Source: FEN-1219 sp963744305 (GTDB taxonomy: Bacteria; Pseudomonadota; Gammaproteobacteria; Steroidobacterales; Rariloculaceae). From it: DNA of 64,000 bases. A model generated the notes under the pieces. It did no database searches. It was given only the letters and a program-made list of their open reading frames with translations, and was not told where the DNA came from. Location: positions 1 to 64,000 of the forward strand of contig CAVUTF010000013.1 of assembly GCA_963744305.1 (NCBI GenBank), given 5' to 3'. Positions 49,177 through 57,848 of this stretch are shown here, in pieces (within the stretch, counting starts at the first letter, position 1; every line of letters starts with the position of its first letter). Both the position numbers and the translations under genes were made by a program.

Positions 49177-49203
49177 CCCCGGCGGCCGCTTCGGCCGCCG
49201 GGG
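49177..49203 (+). terminator. Strong GC hairpin between ahcY and fhs
   Basis: ccccggcggccg (49177-49188) pairs perfectly with cggccgccgggg (49192-49203) around ctt. The trailing sequence ccttcgctt is only weakly T-rich, so termination may be partial. It would reduce fhs transcription relative to ahcY if both lie in one transcript. Confidence 0.6.
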
Positions 49204-49237
49204 CCTTCGCTTGACTGCAACCGCGGTGACCTGAACA

Positions 49238-50914
49238 ATGAAAGACGATTTGACGATTGCGCGCGGAGCGAAGCTCCGCAAAGTGGTGGAGCTTGCCAAG
49301 GAGCGACTCGGTATCGATCCCGACGATCTCGAGCCATACGGCCACTACAAGGCGAAGCTATCCTCGGCGCTGATCAAGCGCCTCGAAGGTCGCCCCGACG
49401 GCAAGCTGATCCTGGTCACCGCGATCACGCCGACGCCTGCCGGCGAGGGCAAGACCACCACGACCGTCGGCCTCGGCGACGCGCTCAACGCGATCGGCAA
49501 GAAGGCCATGGTCTGCGTGCGCGAGCCCTCGCTCGGACCGTGCTTCGGCGCGAAAGGCGGCGGGGCCGGGGGCGGCCACTCGCAAGTCGCTCCAATGGAG
49601 GACATCAATCTGCACTTCACGGGCGATTTCCACGCCGTGAGCATCACGCACAACCTGCTGGCCGCGCTCGTCGACAATCACATCTATTTCGGTAATCAGC
49701 TCGGGTTCGATGTGCGGCGCGTCAGTTGGCGGCGAGTCATTGACATGAACGACCGCAGCTTGCGCAACATCGTGAACGGCCTCGGCGGCACGGCGCACGG
49801 CGTTCCGCGAGAGACCGGCTACGACATCGTCGCGGCGTCCGAGATCATGGCGATCCTGTGCCTGTCGACGTCGTTGAACGACATGAAAGAGCGCTTCAGC
49901 CGCATCATCGTGGGCTATACGCGCGATCAGAAGCCGATCCGCGCGGGTGACTTGAAGGCGCAAGGGCCGATGGCCGTGCTGATGAAGGAGGCGATCAAAC
50001 CGAATCTCGTGCAGACCCTCGAGAACACGCCCACGTTCGTGCACGGCGGCCCGTTCGCAAACATCGCACACGGTTGCAACTCGGCGCTGGCAACGCGGAC
50101 CGCACTCAAGTTGGCTGACTACGTGGTCACGGAGGCCGGCTTCGGCGCGGATCTGGGCGCCGAGAAATTCGTCGACATCAAGTGCCGCAAGACTGGGCTG
50201 CGCCCGTCCCTCGCCGTGCTAGTCGGCACGGTGCGCGCGTTGAAGTACTCGGGAGGCGCCGAGCTCAAAGACCTGAATTCGGAAGACACGAAGTCTCTGA
50301 TGCAAGGGCTTGCGAACCTCGATCGGCACGTGAGCAACATCCGCAACCACTACGGGTTGCCGGTGGTCGTTGCCCTGAACCGCTTCGGCAGCGACACGGA
50401 CAAGGAGCTCAAGCTCGTACAGCAGCACATGGCCGAGCAAAACGTGCAGGCTATCGTCTGTGAGCACTTTGCAAAGGGCTCGGCGGGCGCCTTGGATCTC
50501 GCGCGCGCGGTTGCGAAGGTGGCAGACGGGCAGAAACCCGAGCTCAAGTTCGTCTACGACGACGAGGACACGCTCTGGAAGAAGATCGGCAAAGTCGCGA
50601 AAAGCATCTACGGCGCGAGCGAGGTGGTCGCCGACACCGCGGTGCGCAAGAAGATCGAGAAGTACCAAGAGGACGGCCACGGCCACATGCCGATCTGTAT
50701 CGCGAAGACGCAGTACTCATTCTCCACCGATCCGCAGCTGCGCGGCGCGCCGAGCGGGCACGTGTTCAACGTGCGCGACGTGTATTTGTCGGCCGGCGCG
50801 GAATTCATGGTCGTCCTATCAGGCGACATCATGACGATGCCTGGATTGCCGAAGAAGCCGGCTGCCGACGGCATCGACATCGACGACAACGGTGAGATCG
50901 TCGGCCTTTCGTAG
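49238..50914 (+). CDS. fhs: Formate--tetrahydrofolate ligase
   Basis: A 558-residue enzyme of normal length. Diagnostic segments are the P-loop-type ITPTPAGEGKTTTTVGLGDA (from about residue 62), REPSLGPCFGAKGGGAGGGH, HFTGDFHAVSITHNLLAAL, and the C-terminal LSAGAEFMVVLSGDIMTMPG with LPKKPAADGIDI. It joins formate to THF using ATP, or runs in reverse to give ATP when C1 units are oxidised. Together with the MetF-like enzyme it links methyl-THF to formate; the FolD-type enzyme needed in between is not in the window. In Sphingobium SYK-6 the homologue LigH works with MetF in lignin methoxy-group use. Confidence 0.96.
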   Translation: MKDDLTIARGAKLRKVVELAKERLGIDPDDLEPYGHYKAKLSSALIKRLEGRPDGKLILVTAITPTPAGEGKTTTTVGLGDALNAIGKKAMVCVREPSLGPCFGAKGGGAGGGHSQVAPMEDINLHFTGDFHAVSITHNLLAALVDNHIYFGNQLGFDVRRVSWRRVIDMNDRSLRNIVNGLGGTAHGVPRETGYDIVAASEIMAILCLSTSLNDMKERFSRIIVGYTRDQKPIRAGDLKAQGPMAVLMKEAIKPNLVQTLENTPTFVHGGPFANIAHGCNSALATRTALKLADYVVTEAGFGADLGAEKFVDIKCRKTGLRPSLAVLVGTVRALKYSGGAELKDLNSEDTKSLMQGLANLDRHVSNIRNHYGLPVVVALNRFGSDTDKELKLVQQHMAEQNVQAIVCEHFAKGSAGALDLARAVAKVADGQKPELKFVYDDEDTLWKKIGKVAKSIYGASEVVADTAVRKKIEKYQEDGHGHMPICIAKTQYSFSTDPQLRGAPSGHVFNVRDVYLSAGAEFMVVLSGDIMTMPGLPKKPAADGIDIDDNGEIVGLS

Positions 50915-51440
50915 CCGCTGTTTCGGCCTACTCGCGGTTGCCGTTCTTGCGCAGCACGCGAGTGTCGCGCGGGCCGGCGACGATACGGAAAAAGTGGGCG
51001 ACGTGCTGCGCGTCGCCATCCCGGCCGCGGCGTTCGCGCTCACGTTCAAGGAAGACGATCTGACGGGCCGGCGGCAGTTCTACAAGTCGTTCGGCGCGAC
51101 CGTCGTCGGCACGTGGGTGCTGAAGGAGACCGTCGATAAGGAGCGCCCCGACGGCACGGGGACGGATGCCTTCCCGTCCGGCCACGCGGCCACGGCTTTT
51201 CAGGGGGCCGGATTCATTCATCGGCGATACGGCATTCGGCGCGCGTGGCCCGCCTACGTGCTCGCCACCGTGACCGCGTGGACGCGCGTCGATGCCGACG
51301 AGCACGACACAGCCGACGTGCTCGGCGGTGCGGCCCTCGGCGTCGCGAGCTCGTTCATCTTCGCGAAGCGGCGCGACGTGAGCGTCACGGCCGATCTTCG
51401 GCCCGATAGCTTCGGCATCAGCATCGCCGGCCGCTTCTGA
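50892..51440 (+). CDS. Exported PAP2-family phosphatase-like protein
   Basis: A 182-residue protein with a signal peptide (FGLLAVAVLAQHASVARAGD) and PAP2 motifs: LKETVDKERPDGTGTDAFPS with K-x6-RP, the PSGH motif in FPSGHAATAFQGAGFIHRRY, and TRVDADEHDTADVLGGAALG carrying the nucleophilic histidine. Such enzymes dephosphorylate lipids such as undecaprenyl or phosphatidyl phosphates on the periplasmic side. Only weak membrane helices are seen, so it may be periplasmic or a barrel-associated variant. A GTG start overlaps the last 23 bases of fhs. A functional link to fhs is not obvious. Confidence 0.78.
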   Translation: MRSSAFRSRCFGLLAVAVLAQHASVARAGDDTEKVGDVLRVAIPAAAFALTFKEDDLTGRRQFYKSFGATVVGTWVLKETVDKERPDGTGTDAFPSGHAATAFQGAGFIHRRYGIRRAWPAYVLATVTAWTRVDADEHDTADVLGGAALGVASSFIFAKRRDVSVTADLRPDSFGISIAGRF

Positions 51441-51445
51441 CCGGC

Positions 51446-51483
51446 AAACAAAAACGCGGACCGGTAGAGACACCGGCCCGCGT
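51446..51483 (-). terminator. Intrinsic terminator of the MetE-like gene, between convergent genes
   Basis: acgcggaccggt (51454-51465) pairs with accggcccgcgt (51472-51483) with one mismatch. Read on the minus strand the stem is followed by tttttgttt, so it ends transcription of the gene at 51539. It can also stop plus-strand readthrough from the PAP2 gene, though with a poor T-run. Confidence 0.75.
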
Positions 51484-51538
51484 CGTTAGTTGCCGCGGCG
51501 CCCGCGTGCGCGCGCGAGTTAGCTGCGTCGCCGATCGA

Positions 51539-52662
51539 CTAGTCGCCGCCGACCTCTTTGCGCACGATCGCGGCGCCTTCCGCCAGCGACTTGAGCTTGA
51601 GCTTCGCGACCATGCGCGACAGCGGCTTCATGCCGCAGTCCGTGCTGAGTGTGACCTGCTCGGGCGAGAGATACTTCAGCGTCGTGCGGATGCGGTCAGC
51701 GAGCGCCGCCGGCGTTTCGACCATGCTCGTGCGGATGTCGAGCACGCCGATCTGCACGCCCTTGTTCTTCGGGCAGTTCTTCAGGAAGTCGACGCCAGCC
51801 ATGTGCCGATTCGCATAGTCGAGCACGAACTCGTCGACGCCCTCGGTGCCCCAGAAGTACGGCAGCACCGTCTGGTAGCCCTCCGGGAAGTTGCCGCTCA
51901 GAATGTCGTTGCCCCAGGCGTTACCGAAGCAGAAGTGCCAGCCGATCTTCGCGTCGACGCCGTCGCACATCATCTCGATGCTTTCACGGACCCACTTGTA
52001 GTCGTTCTTGTCGTTCGTGAACAGCGGCAACCACGCGCCGAGGTCCTCGATCTGGAGGTAGGTCGCGCCGGCCTTCACGAGATCCTTCATCTCTTTGTTG
52101 AAGATCGGGCAGAGCGCGAAGGTGAGCTCCTTCGCATTCTTGTAGTACGACTTGTCGTTGAAGTAGACGTGCCACGCGAGGTTCGCGGGGCCCGCGCCGA
52201 TCGAGACCTTCACCGGCTTGCGCGCGTGCGCCGAGGCTATCCTGTAGAGGTCCACCCAGCGCAGCGCGTCCCCTTCTTGTCGACGGGGCCGTCGTTGACG
52301 ACGCCGCCCCAGTCGTCCATGAACGTCTTACCGGTGCTCTGCCCTGCGCCGAGGTACAACGGATGCGGGTTGCGCGTCGGCTCGAAGCCCGGAATGCGCT
52401 CGTAGAGATACCAGCAGAACGAGCCGATCACGCCGACGTAATCGTCGTACCACATGTTGCCGTCGGTCACGATGTCGAGGCCAGCCTCCTCTTGATCGTC
52501 GATGACGGCCGCCACGGCATCGGTGTAGGCCTCTTCGTGCTCGACTTCCTTGAACGCGACTCGGATGTCCCGGCCGAGCAGCTGATGCTTGAACCAGTGC
52601 GGCCTCGGATAAGAACCGACCATGGTCGTGGGCAAGATCCGGTCGACGATTTTCTGGGCCAT
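51539..52662 (-). CDS. Second MetE C-terminal-like methyltransferase, one frameshift
   Basis: About 374 residues, a TIM barrel of the cobalamin-independent methionine synthase superfamily but distinct from the protein at 34774. The N-terminal frame (from ATG 52662 behind aggagaac) reads ILPTTMVGSYPRPHWFKHQL and LDIVTDGNMWYDDYVGVIGS. A missing G near 52262 shifts the frame, after which RIASAHARKPVKVSIGAGPA, GATYLQIEDLGAWLPLF, the zinc-ligand block IGWHFCFGNAWGNDI (His, Cys) and STDCGMKPLSRMVAKLKLKS (final Cys) follow. The substrate is unknown. It sits between the C1 block and a vanillin-dehydrogenase-type gene, so a role in methyl transfer from or to an unusual donor is possible. Confidence 0.82.
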
Positions 52663-52821
52663 TGATTGTTCTCCTGAAGGATGACGGCGCGCTGTGTCGC
52701 ACGCTTCGTAAGGGCCTGCGAGTATAGCCAAGGTTCGCGCGCTCGGGTAGCCGAGACAGTCTTGAGCGCGACGCCGCCGACGCGCTGTTGGAATGCGGCG
52801 AGTCCTTGAGTCGCCGGCTCC

Positions 52822-54303
52822 TTAGTGACCCGGGTTCATCAGGAAGGGCGGCGGGTAGTGGCGGCCGCCGCGCTCGAGCGTGATCCACCGCATCTCGGTG
52901 AATTGATCGATTCCGGCTCGGCCGCCGTGCCGGCCCAGGCCGCTCCAGCGCACTCCGCCGAACGGCACGTGCGGCTCGTCGTTCACCGAGCTGTCGTTGA
53001 TGTGGGCCATGCCCGTCTTCAGGCGACGAGCAATTGCGAGACCGCGCTCTTCGTTGCGCGTCATGATGCCGGCCGATAGTCCGTACTCCGTGTCATTCGC
53101 GACCTCGACGGCTTCATCCACGGTTGCGACGGTGACGATCGGGGCGACCGGGCCAAACGTCTCCTCGCGCATGATTTTCATGTCGGACGTCACGTTCGTG
53201 AGGATGGTCGGCTGGAAGAAGAGGCCATCGTTCTTGCCGCCGCACAAAACTTTGGCGCCCTTGGCGATCGCGTCGTCTACTTGATCGCGAATCTTGTCGA
53301 GCTGCTTCTTGTTGATGATCGGACCGATGCAATTGCCCATCTCACGCGGATTGCCGACCTTTAGCTTCTTCGTATTCGCGACGAATTTTTCAGTGAACTC
53401 CGCAGCGACATCGCGGTGCACGATGATCCGCTCAACCGCCATGCAGATCTGACCCTGGTGCATGAACGAGCCGAATGTCGCGGCGTTGACGGCGTGCTCG
53501 ATGTCCGCATCGTCGAGCACGATCAATGCATCCTTGCCGCCGAGCTCGACGCAGCACTTCTTCAACAGCGAACCTGCCTTCGCCGCAACCTGCGTGCCGA
53601 CGGCCGTTGAACCCGTGAAGCTCACGCCCCGGACAGTAGGATTGGAGATCAGCTCATCGCCGACCTCGCCGACGTTGTCGCGCGAGCATGTCACCACGTT
53701 GAACACGCCCTTCGGGAAGCCCGCTTCCTCCAAGACCTCCGCAATCAACAGTCCGCCGGAGACCGGAGTTTCCTCCGACGGTTTCAGCACGATGCAATTG
53801 CCGACCGCGAGCGCGACTGCAAAGCCGCGCGAGGAGAGTATGAGCGGAAAATTCCACGGCGATATCACCGACACGACGCCGAGAGGCTCGCGAACGACGA
53901 GGCTCAGCTTGCCGTGATCGGACGGGAGAATCTCGCCGTTGACCTGATACGCCGCAGCCGCCGCGGCGCGGTACACGCCGACGCTGTAGCCCGTCTCGAA
54001 CATCGTTTTGCCGATCCAGGCTCCGCCTTCGTCGATCAGCGCGTCCTGAAAATCCTTCTTGCGCGACTCGAGCACATCTGCCGCCTTCGACAGCAACCGC
54101 GCGCGTTCAGAGTGCGCCAGCGCGGCCCAAGCGGGCTGCGCTGCTTCGGCGGCTGCAATGGCAGCCGCGGCATCGGCGCGACTCGCATCCGCAACCTTGC
54201 TCCAGACCTCGCCGGTGGAGGGGTTGTACACCGGAAACTGCGCGCTCTTATTGGCGGCTACCCACTGACCATTGACGTAGAGGTTTCGGTTGTTGCTGCC
54301 CAT
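52822..54303 (-). CDS. Aldehyde dehydrogenase, vanillin/benzaldehyde dehydrogenase type
   Basis: A 493-residue NAD(P)-dependent aldehyde dehydrogenase. Blocks are NLYVNGQWVAANKSAQFPVY, ISPWNFPLILSSRGFAVALA, the Glu of CCVELGGKDALIVLDDADIE and the catalytic cysteine in FMHQGQICMAVERIIVH (near residue 284), then EETFGPVAPIVTVATVDEAV and the tail INDSSVNDEPHVPFGGVRWS. The HINDSSVNDEPHVPFGG ending is typical of enzymes acting on aromatic aldehydes such as vanillin and benzaldehyde. The start is the ATG at 54303 behind gaaggagacacc. It is co-directional with the MetE-like gene 159 bases further on. Substrate identity is inference. Confidence 0.88.
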   Translation of the reverse strand: MGSNNRNLYVNGQWVAANKSAQFPVYNPSTGEVWSKVADASRADAAAAIAAAEAAQPAWAALAHSERARLLSKAADVLESRKKDFQDALIDEGGAWIGKTMFETGYSVGVYRAAAAAAYQVNGEILPSDHGKLSLVVREPLGVVSVISPWNFPLILSSRGFAVALAVGNCIVLKPSEETPVSGGLLIAEVLEEAGFPKGVFNVVTCSRDNVGEVGDELISNPTVRGVSFTGSTAVGTQVAAKAGSLLKKCCVELGGKDALIVLDDADIEHAVNAATFGSFMHQGQICMAVERIIVHRDVAAEFTEKFVANTKKLKVGNPREMGNCIGPIINKKQLDKIRDQVDDAIAKGAKVLCGGKNDGLFFQPTILTNVTSDMKIMREETFGPVAPIVTVATVDEAVEVANDTEYGLSAGIMTRNEERGLAIARRLKTGMAHINDSSVNDEPHVPFGGVRWSGLGRHGGRAGIDQFTEMRWITLERGGRHYPPPFLMNPGH

Positions 54304-54512
54304 GGTGTCTCCTTCATGAAGTCTCGCGCTGAGCTGAACTTTAGCCGCGAGGATGGCTTCGCCGTCTGGTTTTTGTCGCGCGTTGCTGTCCGAAGTCGCG
54401 TGCTCGAGCCGGGAAGCGAGCGCGTCGTCTTTTTCGTCGTGCCCGCCGGGTGCTACTCGCACGGGGTTGAGCCACGGTAGTATAAGGCAACGAACAGTGA
54501 CGGGGGATCGTA

Positions 54513-55226
54513 ATGGCAGTCGGGATTCGCAAGCGCGTTTTGCTCGGACTGGTTCTGGCGGCGACTGCGAGCGCGATCGCCGAACCGTTGTTCGCCGCGT
54601 CCATTGCGATCATCGGCACCGGTCGCGTAGCGGCCGCGCTCGGACCGAAGTTCGCCGGCCTCGGTCACGAGGTGATCTACGGATCGCGCGAGCCTACCCG
54701 CGAGGAAGTACGCGAGCTCGTCAAGGCCACCGGGGCCAACGCGTCCGCGGCAAGCCAGCAGGCGGCGGCTGGCCGCGCTTCGATAGTCGTGCTTGCGGTG
54801 CCCGGTACGGCTGTGGAGGCGGTCGTGAAAAGCCTCGGCGATCTCTCCGGCAAGATCATCATCGATCCCACCAACCCCACTCGCCAGGGTGAAGACGGCT
54901 TGGTCGAGCACGCCGTGCAGACGTCCAATGCCGAGATGATTCAGGCGCTTGCGCCGAGGGCACACGTCGTGAAGGCTTTCAACACGCTGAGTGCGCAGAC
55001 GATGGCCGATCCAAAGAGCGCGGGCGGTCCGATCACGATTCCGCTGGTGGGGAACAACGCGGAAGCGAAGGCGACCGTGGCCGAGCTCGTGCGCGGCGTC
55101 GGCTTCGAGGCCGCGGATCTCGGACCCGTACGCTACGCGCACGTCGTCGAAGGCATGCTCGTCGTCTGGATCAACGCGCGTGTCGCCGGACGGCCATTCG
55201 ATTACTACCTTCGCACGCCGCCTTGA
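54513..55226 (+). CDS. Exported F420-dependent-NADP-reductase-like Rossmann protein
   Basis: A 237-residue protein of the F420_oxidored/NADP-reductase-like family with the dinucleotide motif IAIIGTGRVAAALGPKFA, VIYGSREPTREEV, IVVLAVPGTAVEAVVKSLG, IIIDPTNPTRQGEDGL and VKAFNTLSAQTM. Cytoplasmic relatives reduce F420 or NADP-linked substrates. Unusually, the Rossmann fold is preceded by a clear export signal (VLLGLVLAATASAIAEPLFA), which would place it in the periplasm where NADPH is absent. It is transcribed divergently from the aldehyde dehydrogenase; gtagtataagg before it may be its -10 region and gggggatcgta is the ribosome site. Confidence 0.8.
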   Translation: MAVGIRKRVLLGLVLAATASAIAEPLFAASIAIIGTGRVAAALGPKFAGLGHEVIYGSREPTREEVRELVKATGANASAASQQAAAGRASIVVLAVPGTAVEAVVKSLGDLSGKIIIDPTNPTRQGEDGLVEHAVQTSNAEMIQALAPRAHVVKAFNTLSAQTMADPKSAGGPITIPLVGNNAEAKATVAELVRGVGFEAADLGPVRYAHVVEGMLVVWINARVAGRPFDYYLRTPP

Positions 55227-55291
55227 GCGCAATTGAGGCCCGCCGCAGGACTGCCGTTCGCTGATCTCGCAACCGTCGCCCGCGCAAGCTG

Positions 55292-56816
55292 GTGATGGCC
55301 AGCGCCTTGCTCGCTGTTTGTGCACTGGCGCTTTGCGCTTGCGCGCGCCTCCAGGATCGGCCCGATTTGCCGCGTGAGCTCGCGCTCGAGGAAGCGCGGC
55401 ACGGCGCGCTCCAGGAGCATGGCGAGCGTATCGAGGCGCAGCTTCCATCCGGCGAGTCGGCCTATTGGCTGCTGGACCGCAACGAGCTTGCGCTGAACGC
55501 GCGCTTGGCCTTGACGGACTCGGCGGCGGAATCCCTCGACGTGCAGTACTTCATTTGGCAGGAGGATGCGACCGGGAATCTCCTGGCGGGCCGTGTGCTC
55601 GACGCCGCTCAGCGCGGCGTAAAAGTCCGCCTGCTTCTGGACGACTTCGGGATCTCGACGGAGCGCAGCGAGATTCTCCAGCTCGATGCCCATCCGAACA
55701 TCGAAGTGCGAGTTTTCAACCCCTGGGCAAATCGCTCGTGGGGGTTCACGAAAGCGATCGAGTTCCTCGTCCGCTGGAGCACGCTCAATCGGCGCATGCA
55801 CAACAAGACCTACATCGCCGACAATCGCTTCGCGATCGTCGGCGGTCGCAACATCGGCGACCGCTACTTCGGAGTCTACGAGGTGTTCGTGCAAAATGAC
55901 CTCGACGTGTTGGTCGCGGGTCCGATCGCGAGCGAGGTGTCGGCGAGCTTCGACGCTTATTGGAACGACCGGCGTGCGTATCCGATGAGCGTGTTCGCGG
56001 ATTCGCCCGATGCGGTTGCACCGCCTCGAGCACACGGAAAGTGAGATCGCGCGCGCCGTCGCCGCCAGCGGCGAGGTGCTCCGAACGTTTCCGGTGGATT
56101 CCGATTGGCGGCCTTTCCTCGAAGAGCTTGCGGCGACGGCGGCACGCGGCCCCGGCAAGCTGATCTACGACTCGCCGGAGATTGGCGAGCCGACACAGGT
56201 TCGCCTCTATCCGCAATTCAAAGAGCTCGTCGCTTCCGCGCGCCGCGAGGTCCTGATCAGCTCGCCATACTTCATTCCGGATCGCGAGTTTCGCGACTTG
56301 TTGCGATCACTCGTGGGCCGCGGCGTAAGGGTGGCGATCGTGACGAATTCACTACAGTCGAACAATCACACCATTGCCCACACCGGTTATCGGCACTGGC
56401 GGCGGGAGGTGCTCGCGGCAGGCGTGGAGCTCTATGAGCTACGACCCGATGCCGCGGCCCTCGATCTCTACTTGACGCCACCTGTAACACCTGCGGCGCT
56501 CGGTCTGCATACGAAAGCGGTTGTCGTCGACGGCGTCAGCTGCTTCATCGGTTCGCCGAACGTCGATCCGCGCTCGATGTCCTTGAACACCGAGATCGGC
56601 GTGGTCGCGCACAGCGAGGAGCTCAGTCGGCGGCTGCATGCGCTGATCACACGCGATATGGCGCCGGAGAACGCCTGGCGGGTCGCGCTCGATGACGAGG
56701 GGTGGCTCTCATGGACGAGCGATAGGGAGACGCTCAAGCGCCAGCCTGCGCGCGGCTTCAAGCAGCGAGTGACCGAGTTTTTCCTGAACCTGCTTCCGTT
56801 GAAGAAGCAGGCGTAG
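55292..56816 (+). CDS. Phospholipase D/cardiolipin synthase-like lipoprotein, one frameshift
   Basis: About 508 residues with two HKD motifs, MHNKTYIADNRFAIVGGRNI in the first half and LHTKAVVVDGVSCFIGSPNV in the second, giving a complete pseudo-dimeric active site. The N-terminus SALLAVCALALCACARLQDR has a lipobox-like LCAC. The two halves are in different frames joined near 56015, where a single-base change restores ADSPDAV-LHRLEHTESEIA. Members act on phospholipids, as phospholipase D or cardiolipin synthase of the ClsC type. It begins 65 bases after the Rossmann-protein gene and may be co-transcribed with it. Confidence 0.85.
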
Positions 56817-56836
56817 GGTAGGGCACGGGCCACGGC

Positions 56837-57160
56837 TCAGCGCTCGAGATGCTTGAGCTTGTCCTTGACGTCCTTCCAGGCGTCCGCGTCGTCCGGCGCG
56901 CTCTTGGCTTTCGTGATCACGGGCCAGCTCTTCGCGAGCTCGGCGTTGAGCTGCAAGAACTGCTCCTGACCCGCGGGGATGTCGTCCTCGGCGCAGATGG
57001 CGTCCACGGGGCACTCAGGCTCGCAGAGCGTGCAGTCGATGCACTCCTCCGGATCGATCGTGAGCATGTTCGGGCCTTCGTGGAAGCAATCGACCGGGCA
57101 CACTTCCACGCAGTCGGTGTACTTGCACTTGATGCAGGCCTCAGTGACGACAAAGGTCAT
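56837..57160 (-). CDS. fdxA: Seven-iron ferredoxin
   Basis: A 107-residue ferredoxin of the FdxA type. The cysteine pattern ACIKCKYTDCVEVCPVDCF followed by CIDCTLCEPECPVDAI binds one 3Fe-4S and one 4Fe-4S cluster, and the C-terminal helical extension (NAELAKSWPVITKAKSAPDD) is typical. It is a low-potential electron carrier. A 2Fe-2S ferredoxin gene lies 93 bases upstream on the same strand and the 2-oxoacid oxidoreductase genes start divergently just beyond, so it is a candidate electron acceptor for that enzyme. Confidence 0.95.
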   Translation of the reverse strand: MTFVVTEACIKCKYTDCVEVCPVDCFHEGPNMLTIDPEECIDCTLCEPECPVDAICAEDDIPAGQEQFLQLNAELAKSWPVITKAKSAPDDADAWKDVKDKLKHLER

Positions 57161-57253
57161 TGCTTACCCCATTCGGGTCGCTTCGAAAGGTGCCGAATTC
57201 TGCTACAAAACCAGCGCGGGTCCAAGCCTAGCTCGATCGGGCTGGGCCGTCGC

Positions 57254-57574
57254 TCAAATCTGCTCGTCCGCAACGCGGACCACCAACCCGTCGAGCTCCT
57301 CCGTAAGCTTGATCTGGCAACTGAGCCGGCTGTTCGGGCGCCGGTCGAGGACGCAGTCGAGCATGCCGTCCTCCTGAGCGTGCGGCCGCGGTAGCCTCTC
57401 GATCCAAGGGGGCTCGACATACACGTGGCAGGTTGCGCACGAGCAGGCGCCGCCGCATTCGGCGACGATGCCCTCCACGCCGTTGTCCACGGCGGCTTCC
57501 ATGGCGGTCGTCCCGACCGGGGCATCGATGGTGCGCGCCCTGCCAGAGGGCTCTATGTAAGTTACGCGCGGCAC
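57254..57574 (-). CDS. 2Fe-2S ferredoxin (adrenodoxin type)
   Basis: A 106-residue plant/adrenodoxin-type ferredoxin. The cluster ligands are in VAECGGACSCATCHVYVEPP (four clustered cysteines, three of them ligands) plus the last in SRLSCQIKLTEELDGLVVRV. The sequence CGGACSCATCHVYV and the end ELDGLVVRV place it with ferredoxins serving P450s, ring-hydroxylating oxygenases or Fe-S assembly. It is divergent from korA with a 274-base gap. No P450 or oxygenase gene is in the window. Confidence 0.93.
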   Translation of the reverse strand: MPRVTYIEPSGRARTIDAPVGTTAMEAAVDNGVEGIVAECGGACSCATCHVYVEPPWIERLPRPHAQEDGMLDCVLDRRPNSRLSCQIKLTEELDGLVVRVADEQI

Positions 57575-57626
57575 GGTACGTCCGGACCCTCGATCTGGAG
57601 TTGCGAAATATCCTTATGCACTTGAA

Positions 57627-57657
57627 TTGTCTGCGGCTTCGGCCGGCTGGGTATAAT
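57627..57657 (+). promoter_or_regulatory. Possible sigma-70-type promoter in front of korA
   Basis: A consensus tataat (57652-57657) lies 19 bases after ttgtct (57627-57632), inside the palindrome gggtataataccc. It points toward the korAB genes, whose start is about 190 bases away, which implies a long leader. The spacing is on the long side, so confidence is moderate. Confidence 0.4.
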
Positions 57658-57848
57658 ACCCGCTCGTTTTAATCCTGGGCGTCTTGGCCATCGGTACTCG
57701 GATGCGGCCGACGGCGCTTGGGACGACGTGGCATCTTGAGTTTGAGACCCCGGCCAAAAGCGTGCTCCCGAAGCGATGATAGGCTCCACCTGCGCCCGCC
57801 TGCGCGGGCGGGCGATTAGCAACCGGACGAATTCGATCGAATGTGCCC

